Positions 43,301-52,742 of a DNA stretch of 62,724 nucleotides are shown here, one piece after another. A model generated the notes under the pieces. It saw nothing but the letters and a program-made list of their open reading frames with translations, was not told the origin of the DNA and searched no databases. Source of the DNA: Virgisporangium aliadipatigenens (lineage in GTDB: Bacteria; Actinomycetota; Actinomycetes; Mycobacteriales; Micromonosporaceae); NCBI RefSeq assembly GCF_016863615.1, contig NZ_BOPF01000052.1, positions 1 through 62,724 on the forward strand. Direction: 5' to 3'. Position 1 is the first letter of the stretch. Each line of letters starts with the position of its first letter. A program made the position numbers and the translations under genes.

Positions 43301-46300
43301 GCAGCCCGCCGACCAGCTCCACGCCCGACATCGCCCGGCTGACCACCGGCGCGCCCGCGGTGGCGCCGATGTCCGCGAGCAGTGCCTCGGACACCGCATT
43401 CGCGGTCCCCGGAAGCCCGAGCGTGGCGGCCACGGCGGGCAGCAGCGCGTCCCGCAGGACGGACAGGGGTGCCGCCTCGGCGTCGCGGCAGGTCGCCGTG
43501 TTCGCCGCCGCGATCGCCTGATCCTGCCCTACGCGCGTCGCCAGACGGTCTTCCATGTCGCTGCGCCGGGATCGCAGGCTCCGGTCGGCGAAGTCATCCG
43601 GCGGGCGTTCGCGCAGCGCGAACGTCTCCGGCGCCAGGATCAGCGGACGGCCGCCGATCATCGTCAGCTCGGCTGCCTTCCAACCGGCGAGTCGCCGCCG
43701 TCGCCGTACCGCCACCAGCACATCGACCAGATCGGACCAGTCCTCGTCGTCGGTGAGCGCGGCCGCGGCCAGGTCACGGATCACCAGTAGCCGGGCGAAC
43801 TCGCCGTACTGCAGATCGAGCCCGGCCAGGTCGTCGGCGATCGGCTCGCCTGCGGCGCGCCGGGCGGCCAACTCGGCAAGCCGGGCGGTGCCGATGCCGG
43901 CACCGTCGACGAGCGCGGCGAAGGCCACCGCACGATCGGGTTGCGCCCGGCGTTCGGCGTGCGCGTCGTCCGCGTATGCCCGCAGTTCGGCGCTCCGTTC
44001 GCTGAGCACCCGCCGCAGGTCGTCCTGGCCGGGAAGCTCGCCCGCGGTGACCAGCGCCGGATCCAGCAGCGGTTCCCGCAGCCGCGCCGGCGCGGCGTCC
44101 TGTTCCTGCCAGAGTGCGCGCAGCGTCGCACGCCGCCACTGGACGAGCCGGATCGGCGGTGCCTGTGTCCCCGGTTCCCGGGCGGTGTCCGGCAGGCCGA
44201 AGGTGGTCTCCAGCCAGCCCTCCGTGACGGGGCCCTGGCACAGCAGGTCGTCCAGTTCGTCCGGCCGGCCGGCGCGCAGTCGCAGTCCGAGCCGCCCGGC
44301 CAGCCGTTCGCGGACCGGCCTATCGGCGACCGAGCGGATCAGGCGCAGCTCGTCGAAGGACACGCCGTTCAGGTCGAGCAGGATCCGGTAGACGGTACGC
44401 AGGTACGCCGCGCTGGCCCTGTCCACTCGGGCCGCCCGGCTAGCCACCTCCGCGGCGGCGAGGGCCCGGTCGTGGATCTCTAACCCAGTCAGCAAGCCGG
44501 TGAAGGCGGGACCGGCGTCGCCGTCCCCGATGGTGATCGGGCCGCTGTTGAACCGGACGCGGCCGGTGGCCTCCCGCTCGCCGACGCGCCGCCCGTCGAC
44601 GTAGATGATCAACAGGGAACCGCTGCGCATCGCGGCCACGTGCGTCCATCGGCCGGGCACCAGCGGCACCGGCTCCGGGCCCACAAGCTCGCCGGTGGTG
44701 GTCGCCACCGTGAACCGCAGCGCGTCGCGGCCCTGGACCAGGGTCAGTTCTGGAGTGGGCGGCCCCGCCCCGTCGCTGCGGCGCAGCACCGTCCGGCGCG
44801 GGGTGGTCGCGTCGGCCGGCTGACCGAGCCGGATCCAGGCGTTCACGGTGAAGTCGCCGGTGCCAATGACCAGCCCGGCGACGTCCTCGATGCGGGCCTG
44901 CCTGCCCGGGGCGAGCGACAATGCCCGGCCGTCCGGTTCGGCAGCCCACTCCGCGGTGCCGCGCAGCAGCGGCCGGCCGGTCACCTCGTCCGGAGACTCC
45001 TCGCCGGTCGCGTGGGTCATCGGCCAGAACGCGAGCGGGCCGACCCCGGGCTCGGCGAGCATCCGAACCGCCGCGGGCTCCAGAGCACCGCGGTACACCC
45101 GAAGGTCGCCCAGTGCACCGCGGTACCGGATACTGGACGCCTGGCCGCCACCGATCCGGACGTCCTGCACCTTGGGCGATGTGCTGCCCAGCTCGCCACC
45201 ACCGGCGTGACGGAAGACGAGCCGGCCGTGGGCGTACGCGAGCAGGGTGCCCCGGTCGTACACCACGCAGGCGTGTGTCCAGCGGTCGGGGTCCAGCCTG
45301 ACCCCGGTGGTGAGCCACTGCCAGCCCGGGGATGTGTTCGCCAGAATCACGGCGAGGAAGCCGTCCGGGGTACGGCCGATCCCGTACTCGAACTCCTTCG
45401 CCAGGATGACGGCCGGAGCGGCGCCGGCTGCGTTCTCCGGGCGTAGCCAGGCGGCAATCGAGACGGCGCTCGACATGGTGAGCGCCCCCGCCTCGGACAC
45501 GGCCAGCTCATCGCGCTCGCCGTCGAGGCGCAGCGCGGTACTGCCGGTTGGCCCGGGCACCCAGGTCGGTGCCGCGCCGGGAACGGCCCGCGCGGTGAAG
45601 CCGTTGCCCGTGCCATCCGCGGCCTGCGGTCCGCCGCCCTCCGTGAACCGCCAATGCGCCACCAGATCCCGACGGACCGGGTCGAGAACGGTGCGGAAGG
45701 TTTCGACCACCGCGCGGACCGGGGAGATCTCCACGACACCCGCGCCTGGCGTGGACACGAGGGTGGTGGGCGAACGGTGGAACAGCCGGCCGATCTCTAC
45801 CGCGACCAACCGGCGCTCAGCCGCGGCGGACAGTTCGGCCCGCTGGTTGCGCGGCACCTTCACCGACCGCCCGGCGAATCCGAGCAGGTCGGCCAGATAT
45901 GCCGTGGCGGACAGGGGGTCATATGCGGTGGAGGTCTCGACCGGCGTCGCAACCTCGAACTCCACGGCCGCAGGCGGGGCCAACCACACGCCCGCAGCGT
46001 CCCGGGCGCGCACCTCCAGGCGGTGCCGGCCGAAGTCCTTGATCCGCACCGAGGCGAAAAACTCCCGCACGGGTACGGCCATACCGTCCCACGGCAGACT
46101 CATCCACGGGTTGCGGTCCAGCGCATACTGGATCTCGGTCACGCCGCTCCAATAGTCCTCAGCGGTGCCGGCCAGTGGCACGGAGGCGCCGTCGCCGTCG
46201 TTGGGAAACTCGTCCCCGTCCGAGATCGACCGGATCACGACGGTCGGCGCCACCCGGTCGCGCAGCGCCACGTCTAGCACACCCTCATTGCCGACCGGGG

Positions 46301-46958
46301 CGGCGTGATCCCGTGCCCGGACCCGGATCACAAACTCGGCGGGGCACACCACACCCCGGCCGGCGCCCGTGCTCGCCCGCCAATCGACGTCGGCCTCGAA
46401 CCGCCCGTCGGCCTGCACCGGCACTGGGACCGCCACCCGGCCGGGTAGTTCCCACGACGCCGATCGCACCCCGTTCGAGTCGGTCGCGGTGAACCGAACA
46501 GTCTGCCGGGCCTCTGTACTGGTCACCGGCTCTGCTTCGGCGGTGATGGCCGGCCCCACGGTGTCCGACTCAACCACCACCTGGAAGGCCTGATCCTTCG
46601 TCCACGGACGGGTTTCGGGCGGCGGTGGATCCTCGCTCTGGGTGTCCTCGGTGGTCACGAACCCGTGCAGCACCACCCTTCCGGCGATGCCGCCGACGGT
46701 CGTGCCGACCGGCAGGGCCGCGGTGTACCGCCCGCCGCCGTAGGCGGTCTGCACCGCCGGCGGGGTGGCGGTCACCGTGGTCCCGCTGAGCGTGACCGCG
46801 ACCGACGCGACATCCCACTGCGTCCGGAACTTGTCGTTGCTGTCCTCGCCGCCGTCGCAATCGACGTAAAGGCTCACAGTCGCCGGCGTGCCCGTTGCGT
46901 CCCGCACGAAGCGGGCGGTGATCCCGTCGCCTCCGATGGCCTGGATGCCCTCGTCCAC
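40305..46958 (-). CDS. TcA-like Tc toxin subunit with two LamG-like domains
   Basis: 2217 residues from GTG 46958, with GGAGGTGCGGGGGA upstream. The N-terminal 430 residues are beta-rich and Ig-like. Two LamG/concanavalin-like domains follow: one begins LVAHWRFTEGG (about 430-615), the other LAFWPMTHATGE (about 640-830). The C-terminal part has the TcA helical pore region (KNLADQDFLIGDQERRL, EYLATKFLNAELYEWMSGVL) and the TcB-binding domain (EMLLPFESMGIDTAWVFQLP, DYDMVADVLVTIDYTA). TcA forms a pentameric receptor-binding, pore-forming needle onto which TcB-TcC docks. LamG domains may bind surface glycans (inference). There is no signal peptide, as usual for Tc proteins. It is the first gene of the two-gene locus. 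Confidence 0.92.
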   Translation of the reverse strand: MDEGIQAIGGDGITARFVRDATGTPATVSLYVDCDGGEDSNDKFRTQWDVASVAVTLSGTTVTATPPAVQTAYGGGRYTAALPVGTTVGGIAGRVVLHGFVTTEDTQSEDPPPPETRPWTKDQAFQVVVESDTVGPAITAEAEPVTSTEARQTVRFTATDSNGVRSASWELPGRVAVPVPVQADGRFEADVDWRASTGAGRGVVCPAEFVIRVRARDHAAPVGNEGVLDVALRDRVAPTVVIRSISDGDEFPNDGDGASVPLAGTAEDYWSGVTEIQYALDRNPWMSLPWDGMAVPVREFFASVRIKDFGRHRLEVRARDAAGVWLAPPAAVEFEVATPVETSTAYDPLSATAYLADLLGFAGRSVKVPRNQRAELSAAAERRLVAVEIGRLFHRSPTTLVSTPGAGVVEISPVRAVVETFRTVLDPVRRDLVAHWRFTEGGGPQAADGTGNGFTARAVPGAAPTWVPGPTGSTALRLDGERDELAVSEAGALTMSSAVSIAAWLRPENAAGAAPAVILAKEFEYGIGRTPDGFLAVILANTSPGWQWLTTGVRLDPDRWTHACVVYDRGTLLAYAHGRLVFRHAGGGELGSTSPKVQDVRIGGGQASSIRYRGALGDLRVYRGALEPAAVRMLAEPGVGPLAFWPMTHATGEESPDEVTGRPLLRGTAEWAAEPDGRALSLAPGRQARIEDVAGLVIGTGDFTVNAWIRLGQPADATTPRRTVLRRSDGAGPPTPELTLVQGRDALRFTVATTTGELVGPEPVPLVPGRWTHVAAMRSGSLLIIYVDGRRVGEREATGRVRFNSGPITIGDGDAGPAFTGLLTGLEIHDRALAAAEVASRAARVDRASAAYLRTVYRILLDLNGVSFDELRLIRSVADRPVRERLAGRLGLRLRAGRPDELDDLLCQGPVTEGWLETTFGLPDTAREPGTQAPPIRLVQWRRATLRALWQEQDAAPARLREPLLDPALVTAGELPGQDDLRRVLSERSAELRAYADDAHAERRAQPDRAVAFAALVDGAGIGTARLAELAARRAAGEPIADDLAGLDLQYGEFARLLVIRDLAAAALTDDEDWSDLVDVLVAVRRRRRLAGWKAAELTMIGGRPLILAPETFALRERPPDDFADRSLRSRRSDMEDRLATRVGQDQAIAAANTATCRDAEAAPLSVLRDALLPAVAATLGLPGTANAVSEALLADIGATAGAPVVSRAMSGVELVGGLLFALRTRQLNDLHPAARWSIPEPAAFDADWLWMSSFEAWRAAMLAFFYPESMLYPAFRPGGNRPASRSAAFEAAMAQLRRRDGTPATRVEWAIQKFTMMRAKGADPIPNDYAPSPASAGQHRELNNALDPQQAIPAVVQEVLYFVPLLVAVQYWRWGLYPYALDWFRLVYDDTAAVGERVVYAGLRRERNDAPALSRPDDWLRSLDPHTLATFRAGGNPYTRFTLMALAQCLLDLADSEFTKSTTDAVARARSLYLSADGLLADPDLQQPPAAPNRLLAENPLLVLLRLRSTNQLLKLRQGRNIAGMMRPSDEEQAAGTQPVFDANGTPVPPARPKLPPTGYRYAVLIDRVRRLVALAAQVENAYLGALERQDMETYRAVDAGRHIALAEQGVQLQRLRLTEAGDAQELARRRQRRSQIQQETYQDWIDGGPSSYENTVLAAYIGGGLSRIAAIGLGAAAAIAAQSVSIATASAGSMGAAGAAAAVPMGVYTGTTIAGAFANAVAAEADTVAQVAALQAGWERREDEWRLEKNLADQDFLIGDQERRLSDNAYAIAEQELATAALQNEHQKAIAEYLATKFLNAELYEWMSGVLGDVYATLLQQATTMALLAQQQLGFERQAQPPVFIKDDYWVAPIEDGSSGAAPDRRGLTGSARLLQDVERLDEYAFLNNRRKLNLSHTLSLASLVPFEFQRFRTTGELPFNTPMRLFDRVFPGHYLRLIRQVRVSLVALVPPQQGIRATLTASGVSRVVVKGESFATVTVRRDPEQVALTGLIAASGVFELDTQAEMLLPFESMGIDTAWVFQLPRPANPIDYDMVADVLVTIDYTALSDPDLRRQVIEEIGDVASADRAYSLRSDFPDGWFALHDTAPGARPVVEFTTLRSDFPRCLDDLRLAHVVLYLVPGTEEPNEADVFDLRLTPERGAAAGGPARTTPDGVISTRRANGTAWLGLQGTAPVGDWRIEFEPALAGRLADGSVTDILLVLSFAGRTPPWPAW

Positions 46959-47212
46959 TCCCCCGCACCTCCGTCGGTCCCGGGAAATCTCGGCGTGCTC
47001 TCCCACCACAGCATGAGTGGGTTCGATGTCGCCATCGGATGGTTGACTGTTCGCTCGTGCAGTGTCACCCGTCTGATGGACCCGGACCGCGGTGAACCCG
47101 ACCCGGTGGACACCGCGGCGCTCACCGGGATCGGCGGGCGGTGCCGATCCGTTCAGCAGTTGCCAGCCCCGACCCGCCGCGCCGGATTCCGTTGCTAGGG
47201 CTAAGCATTCGT

Positions 47213-47663
47213 CGGGCTAACCCGATTCCTCGACCCACGCCGCGGCCACCACTGGATGCTGGTCCACTGCAACCGCACAATGGGCGAACTGGCGTCTTAC
47301 CGGTGCCGGGCACCGCGGCCGGTGCCGCTGCACCACTTGGTCGCGGTCGCCCGCCGACGCTGGAGCATCAAGGAATCGTTCCAAGTAAACCAGTCCGGCC
47401 TCGGCCCCGGCCAGCATCAGTGCGCCGCTGGAAGGCATCGCACCGCTGGACACCTTCGTGTTCGCCGCGCGCGCGTTCCTCAATGCGCAGCAACACTCAG
47501 CACCAGCAACACGGCAGGTGTCCCGGACGGTCTGACCGCGATCACCGGCCACGAACTCCGCCGACTGTTCCCCGCCCTGATCATCGAACTGACCCGACGC
47601 CACACCGACGCCATCACCTGGTCCATCTACCGCCGACGCCGCCAAGCCCTCACCAAGCCATAG
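47213..47663 (+). mobile_element. Decayed IS701-family transposase remnant
   Basis: Plus-strand pieces in different frames match the C-terminal part of actinobacterial IS701-like transposases: HWMLVHCNRTMGELASYRC, APRPVPLHHLVAVARRRWSIKESFQ, then after a frameshift RRWKASHRW and FVFAARAFLNAQQH, then ITGHELRRLFPALI and WSIYRRRRQ. The 5' two-thirds of the transposase and both element ends are missing. It lies between the Tc locus and the CHAT locus and marks an old rearrangement. Confidence 0.65.
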
Positions 47664-47684
47664 AACGGATCTCCTGTGGGAGCA

Positions 47685-48272
47685 CTAGTCGGCGAACAAC
47701 ACGACCACGACCGCGGCGGCAACCGCAAAGACGCCGACGACCTGCGAGATCGCCGCAGCAAACACAAGTTTCGCTTTCCGTTGTGTGAGCTTGTGCGCCG
47801 ATTTCCAGAGTGCGAGCCGGGTCGCCGTCACCTTCGCCTGCGGGTCGTCGGTCGGTTTGCCCCACCTGTCCCATAGCTCGGTCCGCAGGCAGTCGGGCCC
47901 GGGTCCCCAGGCTGGCCAGGTCGCGTTCACCAGCGCCGCGAGGATTCCGGCGACGACGAAACTGGCGGTTGCCAGCCCGGCGAGGCCAAGCGCATGGTCC
48001 GGCACCCGAAATTGCAACACCCGGGTAGCCAGTGCCGCCAGCGCCAACATGAGTGTGACGAGCGTTCCGGAACTGGTGACAACCGCGAGCGCACGGGTCT
48101 CCATACCCGTGCCACGTTTCTCTTCGGCCTCAAGTAGGTCCTTCACGAACGTGGCGTACTCCTTCGTGGAGTCCGTGCCCACTAGCGATGATTCGTCCCC
48201 CCGCCACACAGTCGATCCGCAGAACGCAACGTTGTTCGGGCTGAGCTGAACCGGCGCGGAATCGTCGGTCAC
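47685..48272 (-). CDS. Small membrane protein divergent from the CHAT protease gene
   Basis: 195 residues from GTG 48272 with GGAAGGTGTCAG upstream; the open frame extends to 48626 but that part overlaps the divergent gene and is not protein-like. Residues 1-60 are soluble and charged (STKEYATFVKDLLEAEEKR). Hydrophobic helices lie at about 62-82 (VVTSSGTLVTLMLALAAL), 98-116 (AGLATASFVVAGILAALV) and 172-193 (LVFAAAISQVVGVFAVAAAVVVVL). The layout resembles small membrane proteins found next to actinobacterial signalling and conflict genes, but I do not recognise a family. Its start is 82 bases from the CHAT gene start. Confidence 0.7.
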   Translation of the reverse strand: MTDDSAPVQLSPNNVAFCGSTVWRGDESSLVGTDSTKEYATFVKDLLEAEEKRGTGMETRALAVVTSSGTLVTLMLALAALATRVLQFRVPDHALGLAGLATASFVVAGILAALVNATWPAWGPGPDCLRTELWDRWGKPTDDPQAKVTATRLALWKSAHKLTQRKAKLVFAAAISQVVGVFAVAAAVVVVLFAD

Positions 48273-48354
48273 CTGACACCTTCCAGTGGCGAATCGATGG
48301 GTGAGGAGCCGAATTACCTGGCACTGTACGGGCAGGAACAGAACGGAGGCTGGT
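48273..48354. promoter_or_regulatory. Short divergent promoter region
   Basis: Only 82 bases separate the starts of the membrane-protein gene (minus) and the CHAT gene (plus), so both promoters must overlap here or lie within the opposite coding regions. The ribosome binding sites (GGAAGGTG on the minus strand, ACGGAGGC on the plus strand) are visible; I cannot assign -10/-35 boxes with confidence. Confidence 0.4.
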
Positions 48355-51300
48355 ATGTCACCCGATTTGCTCACTCCGGTGACGACCTTCGATTTGATCG
48401 GTTCGACGGACGAGATCATAGGGATCTCGCCCGATGCCGAGCTGGCACTGGCCCGGACTCCGGGGGCACATTTTTCGGCGTATGTCGTGAACTTTTCTGG
48501 TTCGCTGTGCGCGACGGTCGAGCAGTCCGGCACAGTCATCAAGGCTGCGCTCTCTTCCGACGGCCGCGAGATCCTCACAGCCGCGGCATCGTCGGACGGG
48601 TCGAACCGTCTGCACCTGTACGGCATCGACGCCTCTCAACCCGCTGCCGTTCCGGCCGGTACCCTGGCTATGGCGGGACTTGCCGATGCCGAATGGTTGC
48701 CTGACGGCTCCGTCGTTGCGGCTGGGCACACCGACGGTCTGGTGTGGACGGTCGTGTCCCGCCCCGGTGACCCAGCCGGTCCCGTCGTGGCACTGGCACA
48801 TTTTCCCGAGGTGCGCGAGCTTCGCTGCATGACTGGCTGCATCGCGGTGTGGTGGCGGGCGGACGAGCACGACTGGCACGGCCGGATTTCGACGTACCCG
48901 CTCGAGTCGGGGCCGGGCGGTGGACGGGTGGCACGCCGTCCACTGTTGACGATCGACAACCCGCGACCCGGCGCGATGGCCCTCATCAGTGCCGACGGCC
49001 GGCACGCGATCGACCCGTTGGCGGATGCGCTCTGGTCGGCCGACGCGACGGGCGGGGAGCCTCGCCAAGGCCGGGCCGGCGAGTCCGGGATGCGTGCAGT
49101 GGTGGGCGGCAACTGCATAGCCTTCAAGGGGTGGGGCCGCACTTCCGGGTCGGTCGACTTCCGCCATCTGTCAGTCGACGGGTCGATGCCGTGGGGCGGA
49201 TCCTGGCATGTCGGCAAGGTCGACGCTCTTCGAATCGCTGTCGCGACCGGAGGGACGTTCGTCGCGGTCAGGCAAGGCACCACGGTCAGGGTGGTGAGGC
49301 TCACCGACGCGGATATCCTGTCGATGTACGACACCGACGACAGCACCAGCAACGCTGCGGTGTCGCGGGTCGGGACACGGCGCTTGGACGCGGCGGTACC
49401 GCACCTCGCCCAGCTCGTGCGGCAGCGGCCGACCGTCGCCGCTGCCGCGGTCCAAGCTTTGGAGCGGATCGGCAGCGACAGCGCCCATGAGGCCCTTCTG
49501 CAGGCAGGCCCCGACGAGCCGCACGCCCAAGACGTCCTACTGCGTATGGAGGCCGCGCGGCTGACCGACATGATCCGCTGTGCCCTCGGCCGTCGTCACC
49601 GCGCCGCCGTGCGGGCAGCGGCACGACTACTCGTGCGCCGAACCGACCCGGTCATGGTGGAGGAGCTGTGCGCCCTGCTGGAGGACCGAGAGCCCGCGGT
49701 GCGGGCCGACGCCGCCGCTGCGCTTGCCGCGCGCGCCGATCCCGGCACGCTGCCGGCCCTCGTCGCGGCCATCGGCGACCCGAACGACCAGGTAGCTCGC
49801 CATGCGTGGCATGCGACGCTGGCCACCCTGCCGTCCGGTCCGCTGGAGTCCGTCTGGCCGGACTCCGAGGTGTTGACGGCGACCGGACCGTATCTGGCCT
49901 CGGTCATCCGCACCGGCCTTACCGCGAGCCCGTCCGACGATGCCGGGGCGGCGCGGGTGATCAAAGCCATCGCGGCCAGGTTGGTTCATCCCCCGTACGG
50001 CGCGGACCAGGTGCTCAACGCGTTGACCCGGCTCGGGCACGGCGGTCGACATCGTGAGGCCGCAATCGTGCTGTGCATGCTGGCCGCACAACGTGCCGCA
50101 GACCGCGGCGAGGGGGACACGGCGCGCGCGTTCTGGTTTCAGGCCGCAGCCGACGCCGTCACCGCAGACGCGCCCGAGGTCGTCTGGCGCGCCCACATGG
50201 CAGTCGGCGACCTATTCGCCACAGCACAGCAGTGGCGGGCGGCGGAGGGCTCGTACGCCGCCGCAGAGCGGGTCATCGACCGGATGTGGGCCCGCCTGCT
50301 GGGTGCCCCCAACGACCGTCACTTCTTCGCCGGCAAAGCCCACCTCTACGAGCAGGCCATGCTGTGTCGACTACGACTCGGCCGCGCCGCATGTGCTCTC
50401 GACACCTTGGAGAAGGCCAAGACGAGATACCTCGGCGACCTGATCGCACGGCGGCACAGCCGCCCGGACGCGGCATTGACCCGGACATCTGAGGAGTTTT
50501 GGCGGGAGAGCGGGCAACGCAGACCCCTGTTTAATGGCGGGACGAGTGCACCGTCCGGCGACGCCGACATCGCCGGGTCGGAGATCGTGGACGTCACCCT
50601 CGACCCGCCCGCCACGCCAGATGAGACTCTCCCGGCAGGACTCGCAGCACTCACGGACGCGCTCGGCCGAACCATCGACCGGGATCCACCACCCCCGATC
50701 ATCATGGTCCGGGACATATGGACAGTCGCCGCCCTGCTGCATTCCGGCGGATACCGCTCCTCCTCGGCGAACGAGGTCCGCGACGCTGTCGGCGATCTGG
50801 ACGATGCTCTCACCGAGTTGCGCGCCGTCGTGGACAACGGTGACCGGGACGGCAGTCAGTCAGCGGTGCAGCGCTGCCGCGACGCGGCTGCGGCCCTCTC
50901 AAGGGTGACCGCCGCCGCTGGGCCGCCACCATGGTCGGACGATGTGAGCACCCCGGCACCCGGCTGGACGCTGCGGGAGTTCCGCGGCTGGGAACGCGAC
51001 TTCGTCACCGGCCGGTCGGCCGTGGCCGAAAACCTCGCCACCGCGCTGCACGAGGCGACCGCCTTCGTCACCGGCCGTACGGCGGTATGGACGCGCGGCC
51101 CTCGAACCGCACGCGAGGCCCGCACCGACGCCGACTCACTTCAGCACTCCGCCCGCACGGCGCGAACCTCTTTGGAACCAAATCCTGCCGGCAGTCCGTT
51201 CGCCGCGGCGGGGCCATTCTTCACCGCAGCGACGCCCGGCACATCGGCCGGTGCCGCGGGCCACATCACACCCCACCCGACGGCGACTACCGCCCTCGAA

Positions 51301-52602
51301 ACGCGCCAGCACCCCCGCTGGCAGTACGCGATCCGAATCGCCCGCGGCGAAACGGTCGGAACTGCAGAGGCCGCACGGCTACTCCTGCGCGCACCGGGAA
51401 CAGCCGTGGTGGAGTTCGCGCTCACCCGCAGCGGAACGGTCATCTACGCAATCGCCGAAGGCGCCGACCTGAACAACAGCCCCTTACCCCGCACCACGGG
51501 CTGGGCCGCGCCGACGGTATTCACCGTGCCGGAAGTGACAAGCCTGGACCTCGAACAGCGGATCTTCGGCCCGGCAGGCTGGATGCACGCCTACGGCCGC
51601 CGCGCAACGGACGAACACTCCTGGAAGCGCACGACAGACGACTGCCTGCGCTGGCTGTACGGCGCTCTGTTCCGCCCGCTGACCCCGTGGCTCAAGGTGC
51701 ACGGCATCACCAAACTCCTCATCGTCCCGCACCGCGCATTACACCTACTGCCAGTCAGCGCCTGGTACGACCGTCGCGGCCGCCGCCGCCGCTACGTCAG
51801 CGACCGGTTCGACGTGTCCTACACGCCGAGCCTCACCCTGCTTGACATCTGCCGGCAGCGGGCCGACGCCACAGACACCACCGTCCCGAGACGTCCACTG
51901 GTCCTCCTCGATCCCACAAGGGACCTGCCGATGGCCCGCCTCGACGCGCTTGCCGTCCGACCGGCCCCAGCCGCGAACCGGATCCTTGCCGGCAGTCGAG
52001 CTACCACCGACCGGTGGATTCGAGCCGCAGCAGACGCCAACCCGTGCCACTACGCCGGACACGCCGGATACCGCCGCGACGATCCCCTGGAATCGCGCAT
52101 CGAGCTCGCCGACGGGGCACTAACCCTCGGCAACCTCTTCGACGGGCGGGTGCCGGTCCCCGCCGGCGCCGACATTGCCCTGTCAGGATGCGAAACCGCC
52201 ATGAGCGACCACCAGAACCCAGCCGACGAATACCTCGGCATCGCCAGCGGCTTCCTCTTCGCCGGCGCGGCAACCGTGCTCAGTACACAATGGGCGATCG
52301 CCGACGAGCCGGCCTCCCTACTCGTGGACCGGTTCTACGCGCAACTGCGAAACACCAACCCACCGCGCGCTCTCCGCAACGCGCAGCGCGCGCTACGGGG
52401 AGCCTCGCGATCTGACCTCTACCAGCTGATCGACCGCGCGAGCCGGCAAGCCAACTCTGAGATCCTCGACGCCCACGCACGTCAGCGTCTCGCTGCCAAA
52501 CGGTCGGCGCTGCGCAACGCCGAGATCGACTACGCCCACCCGGTCCACTGGGCCGCCTACACCCTCACCGGTTCCGGCCTGTCGCCGCTTCCTGAACACT
52601 GA
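48355..52602 (+). CDS. CHAT-domain protease with propeller-like and HEAT-like sensor regions
   Basis: 1415 residues from ATG 48355 after ACGGAGGCTGGT. Residues 1-330 are beta-rich with repeating Gly/Asp-Gly turns, probably a WD40-like propeller (DADILSMYD ends it). Residues about 340-520 are HEAT-like repeats (CALLEDREPAVRADAAAALAAR, AAIGDPNDQVARHAWHATL). A helical, TPR-like stretch follows. Residues about 1110-1415 are a CHAT domain (caspase HetF-associated): H1236 in HYAGHAGY and C1279 in LSGCETA are the dyad, and GIASGFLFAGAATVLSTQWAI is the usual post-Cys helix. CHAT proteases cut protein partners after a signal; the substrate is not evident. There is no membrane segment. It is transcribed away from the small membrane protein. 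Confidence 0.9.
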   Translation: MSPDLLTPVTTFDLIGSTDEIIGISPDAELALARTPGAHFSAYVVNFSGSLCATVEQSGTVIKAALSSDGREILTAAASSDGSNRLHLYGIDASQPAAVPAGTLAMAGLADAEWLPDGSVVAAGHTDGLVWTVVSRPGDPAGPVVALAHFPEVRELRCMTGCIAVWWRADEHDWHGRISTYPLESGPGGGRVARRPLLTIDNPRPGAMALISADGRHAIDPLADALWSADATGGEPRQGRAGESGMRAVVGGNCIAFKGWGRTSGSVDFRHLSVDGSMPWGGSWHVGKVDALRIAVATGGTFVAVRQGTTVRVVRLTDADILSMYDTDDSTSNAAVSRVGTRRLDAAVPHLAQLVRQRPTVAAAAVQALERIGSDSAHEALLQAGPDEPHAQDVLLRMEAARLTDMIRCALGRRHRAAVRAAARLLVRRTDPVMVEELCALLEDREPAVRADAAAALAARADPGTLPALVAAIGDPNDQVARHAWHATLATLPSGPLESVWPDSEVLTATGPYLASVIRTGLTASPSDDAGAARVIKAIAARLVHPPYGADQVLNALTRLGHGGRHREAAIVLCMLAAQRAADRGEGDTARAFWFQAAADAVTADAPEVVWRAHMAVGDLFATAQQWRAAEGSYAAAERVIDRMWARLLGAPNDRHFFAGKAHLYEQAMLCRLRLGRAACALDTLEKAKTRYLGDLIARRHSRPDAALTRTSEEFWRESGQRRPLFNGGTSAPSGDADIAGSEIVDVTLDPPATPDETLPAGLAALTDALGRTIDRDPPPPIIMVRDIWTVAALLHSGGYRSSSANEVRDAVGDLDDALTELRAVVDNGDRDGSQSAVQRCRDAAAALSRVTAAAGPPPWSDDVSTPAPGWTLREFRGWERDFVTGRSAVAENLATALHEATAFVTGRTAVWTRGPRTAREARTDADSLQHSARTARTSLEPNPAGSPFAAAGPFFTAATPGTSAGAAGHITPHPTATTALETRQHPRWQYAIRIARGETVGTAEAARLLLRAPGTAVVEFALTRSGTVIYAIAEGADLNNSPLPRTTGWAAPTVFTVPEVTSLDLEQRIFGPAGWMHAYGRRATDEHSWKRTTDDCLRWLYGALFRPLTPWLKVHGITKLLIVPHRALHLLPVSAWYDRRGRRRRYVSDRFDVSYTPSLTLLDICRQRADATDTTVPRRPLVLLDPTRDLPMARLDALAVRPAPAANRILAGSRATTDRWIRAAADANPCHYAGHAGYRRDDPLESRIELADGALTLGNLFDGRVPVPAGADIALSGCETAMSDHQNPADEYLGIASGFLFAGAATVLSTQWAIADEPASLLVDRFYAQLRNTNPPRALRNAQRALRGASRSDLYQLIDRASRQANSEILDAHARQRLAAKRSALRNAEIDYAHPVHWAAYTLTGSGLSPLPEH

Positions 52603-52742
52603 CCCGGGCGCCCTGCGGGACAAGGGATGCACAGAGCGGGCTTTGCAGGGCCGCAGACGCCACTGCAGGGGTTGCGCTTCGCACCGAACTGTAGCTACCT
52701 CGCCGACCTAGCAGATCAACTGGTCAAGCATGTTGGCATTCC

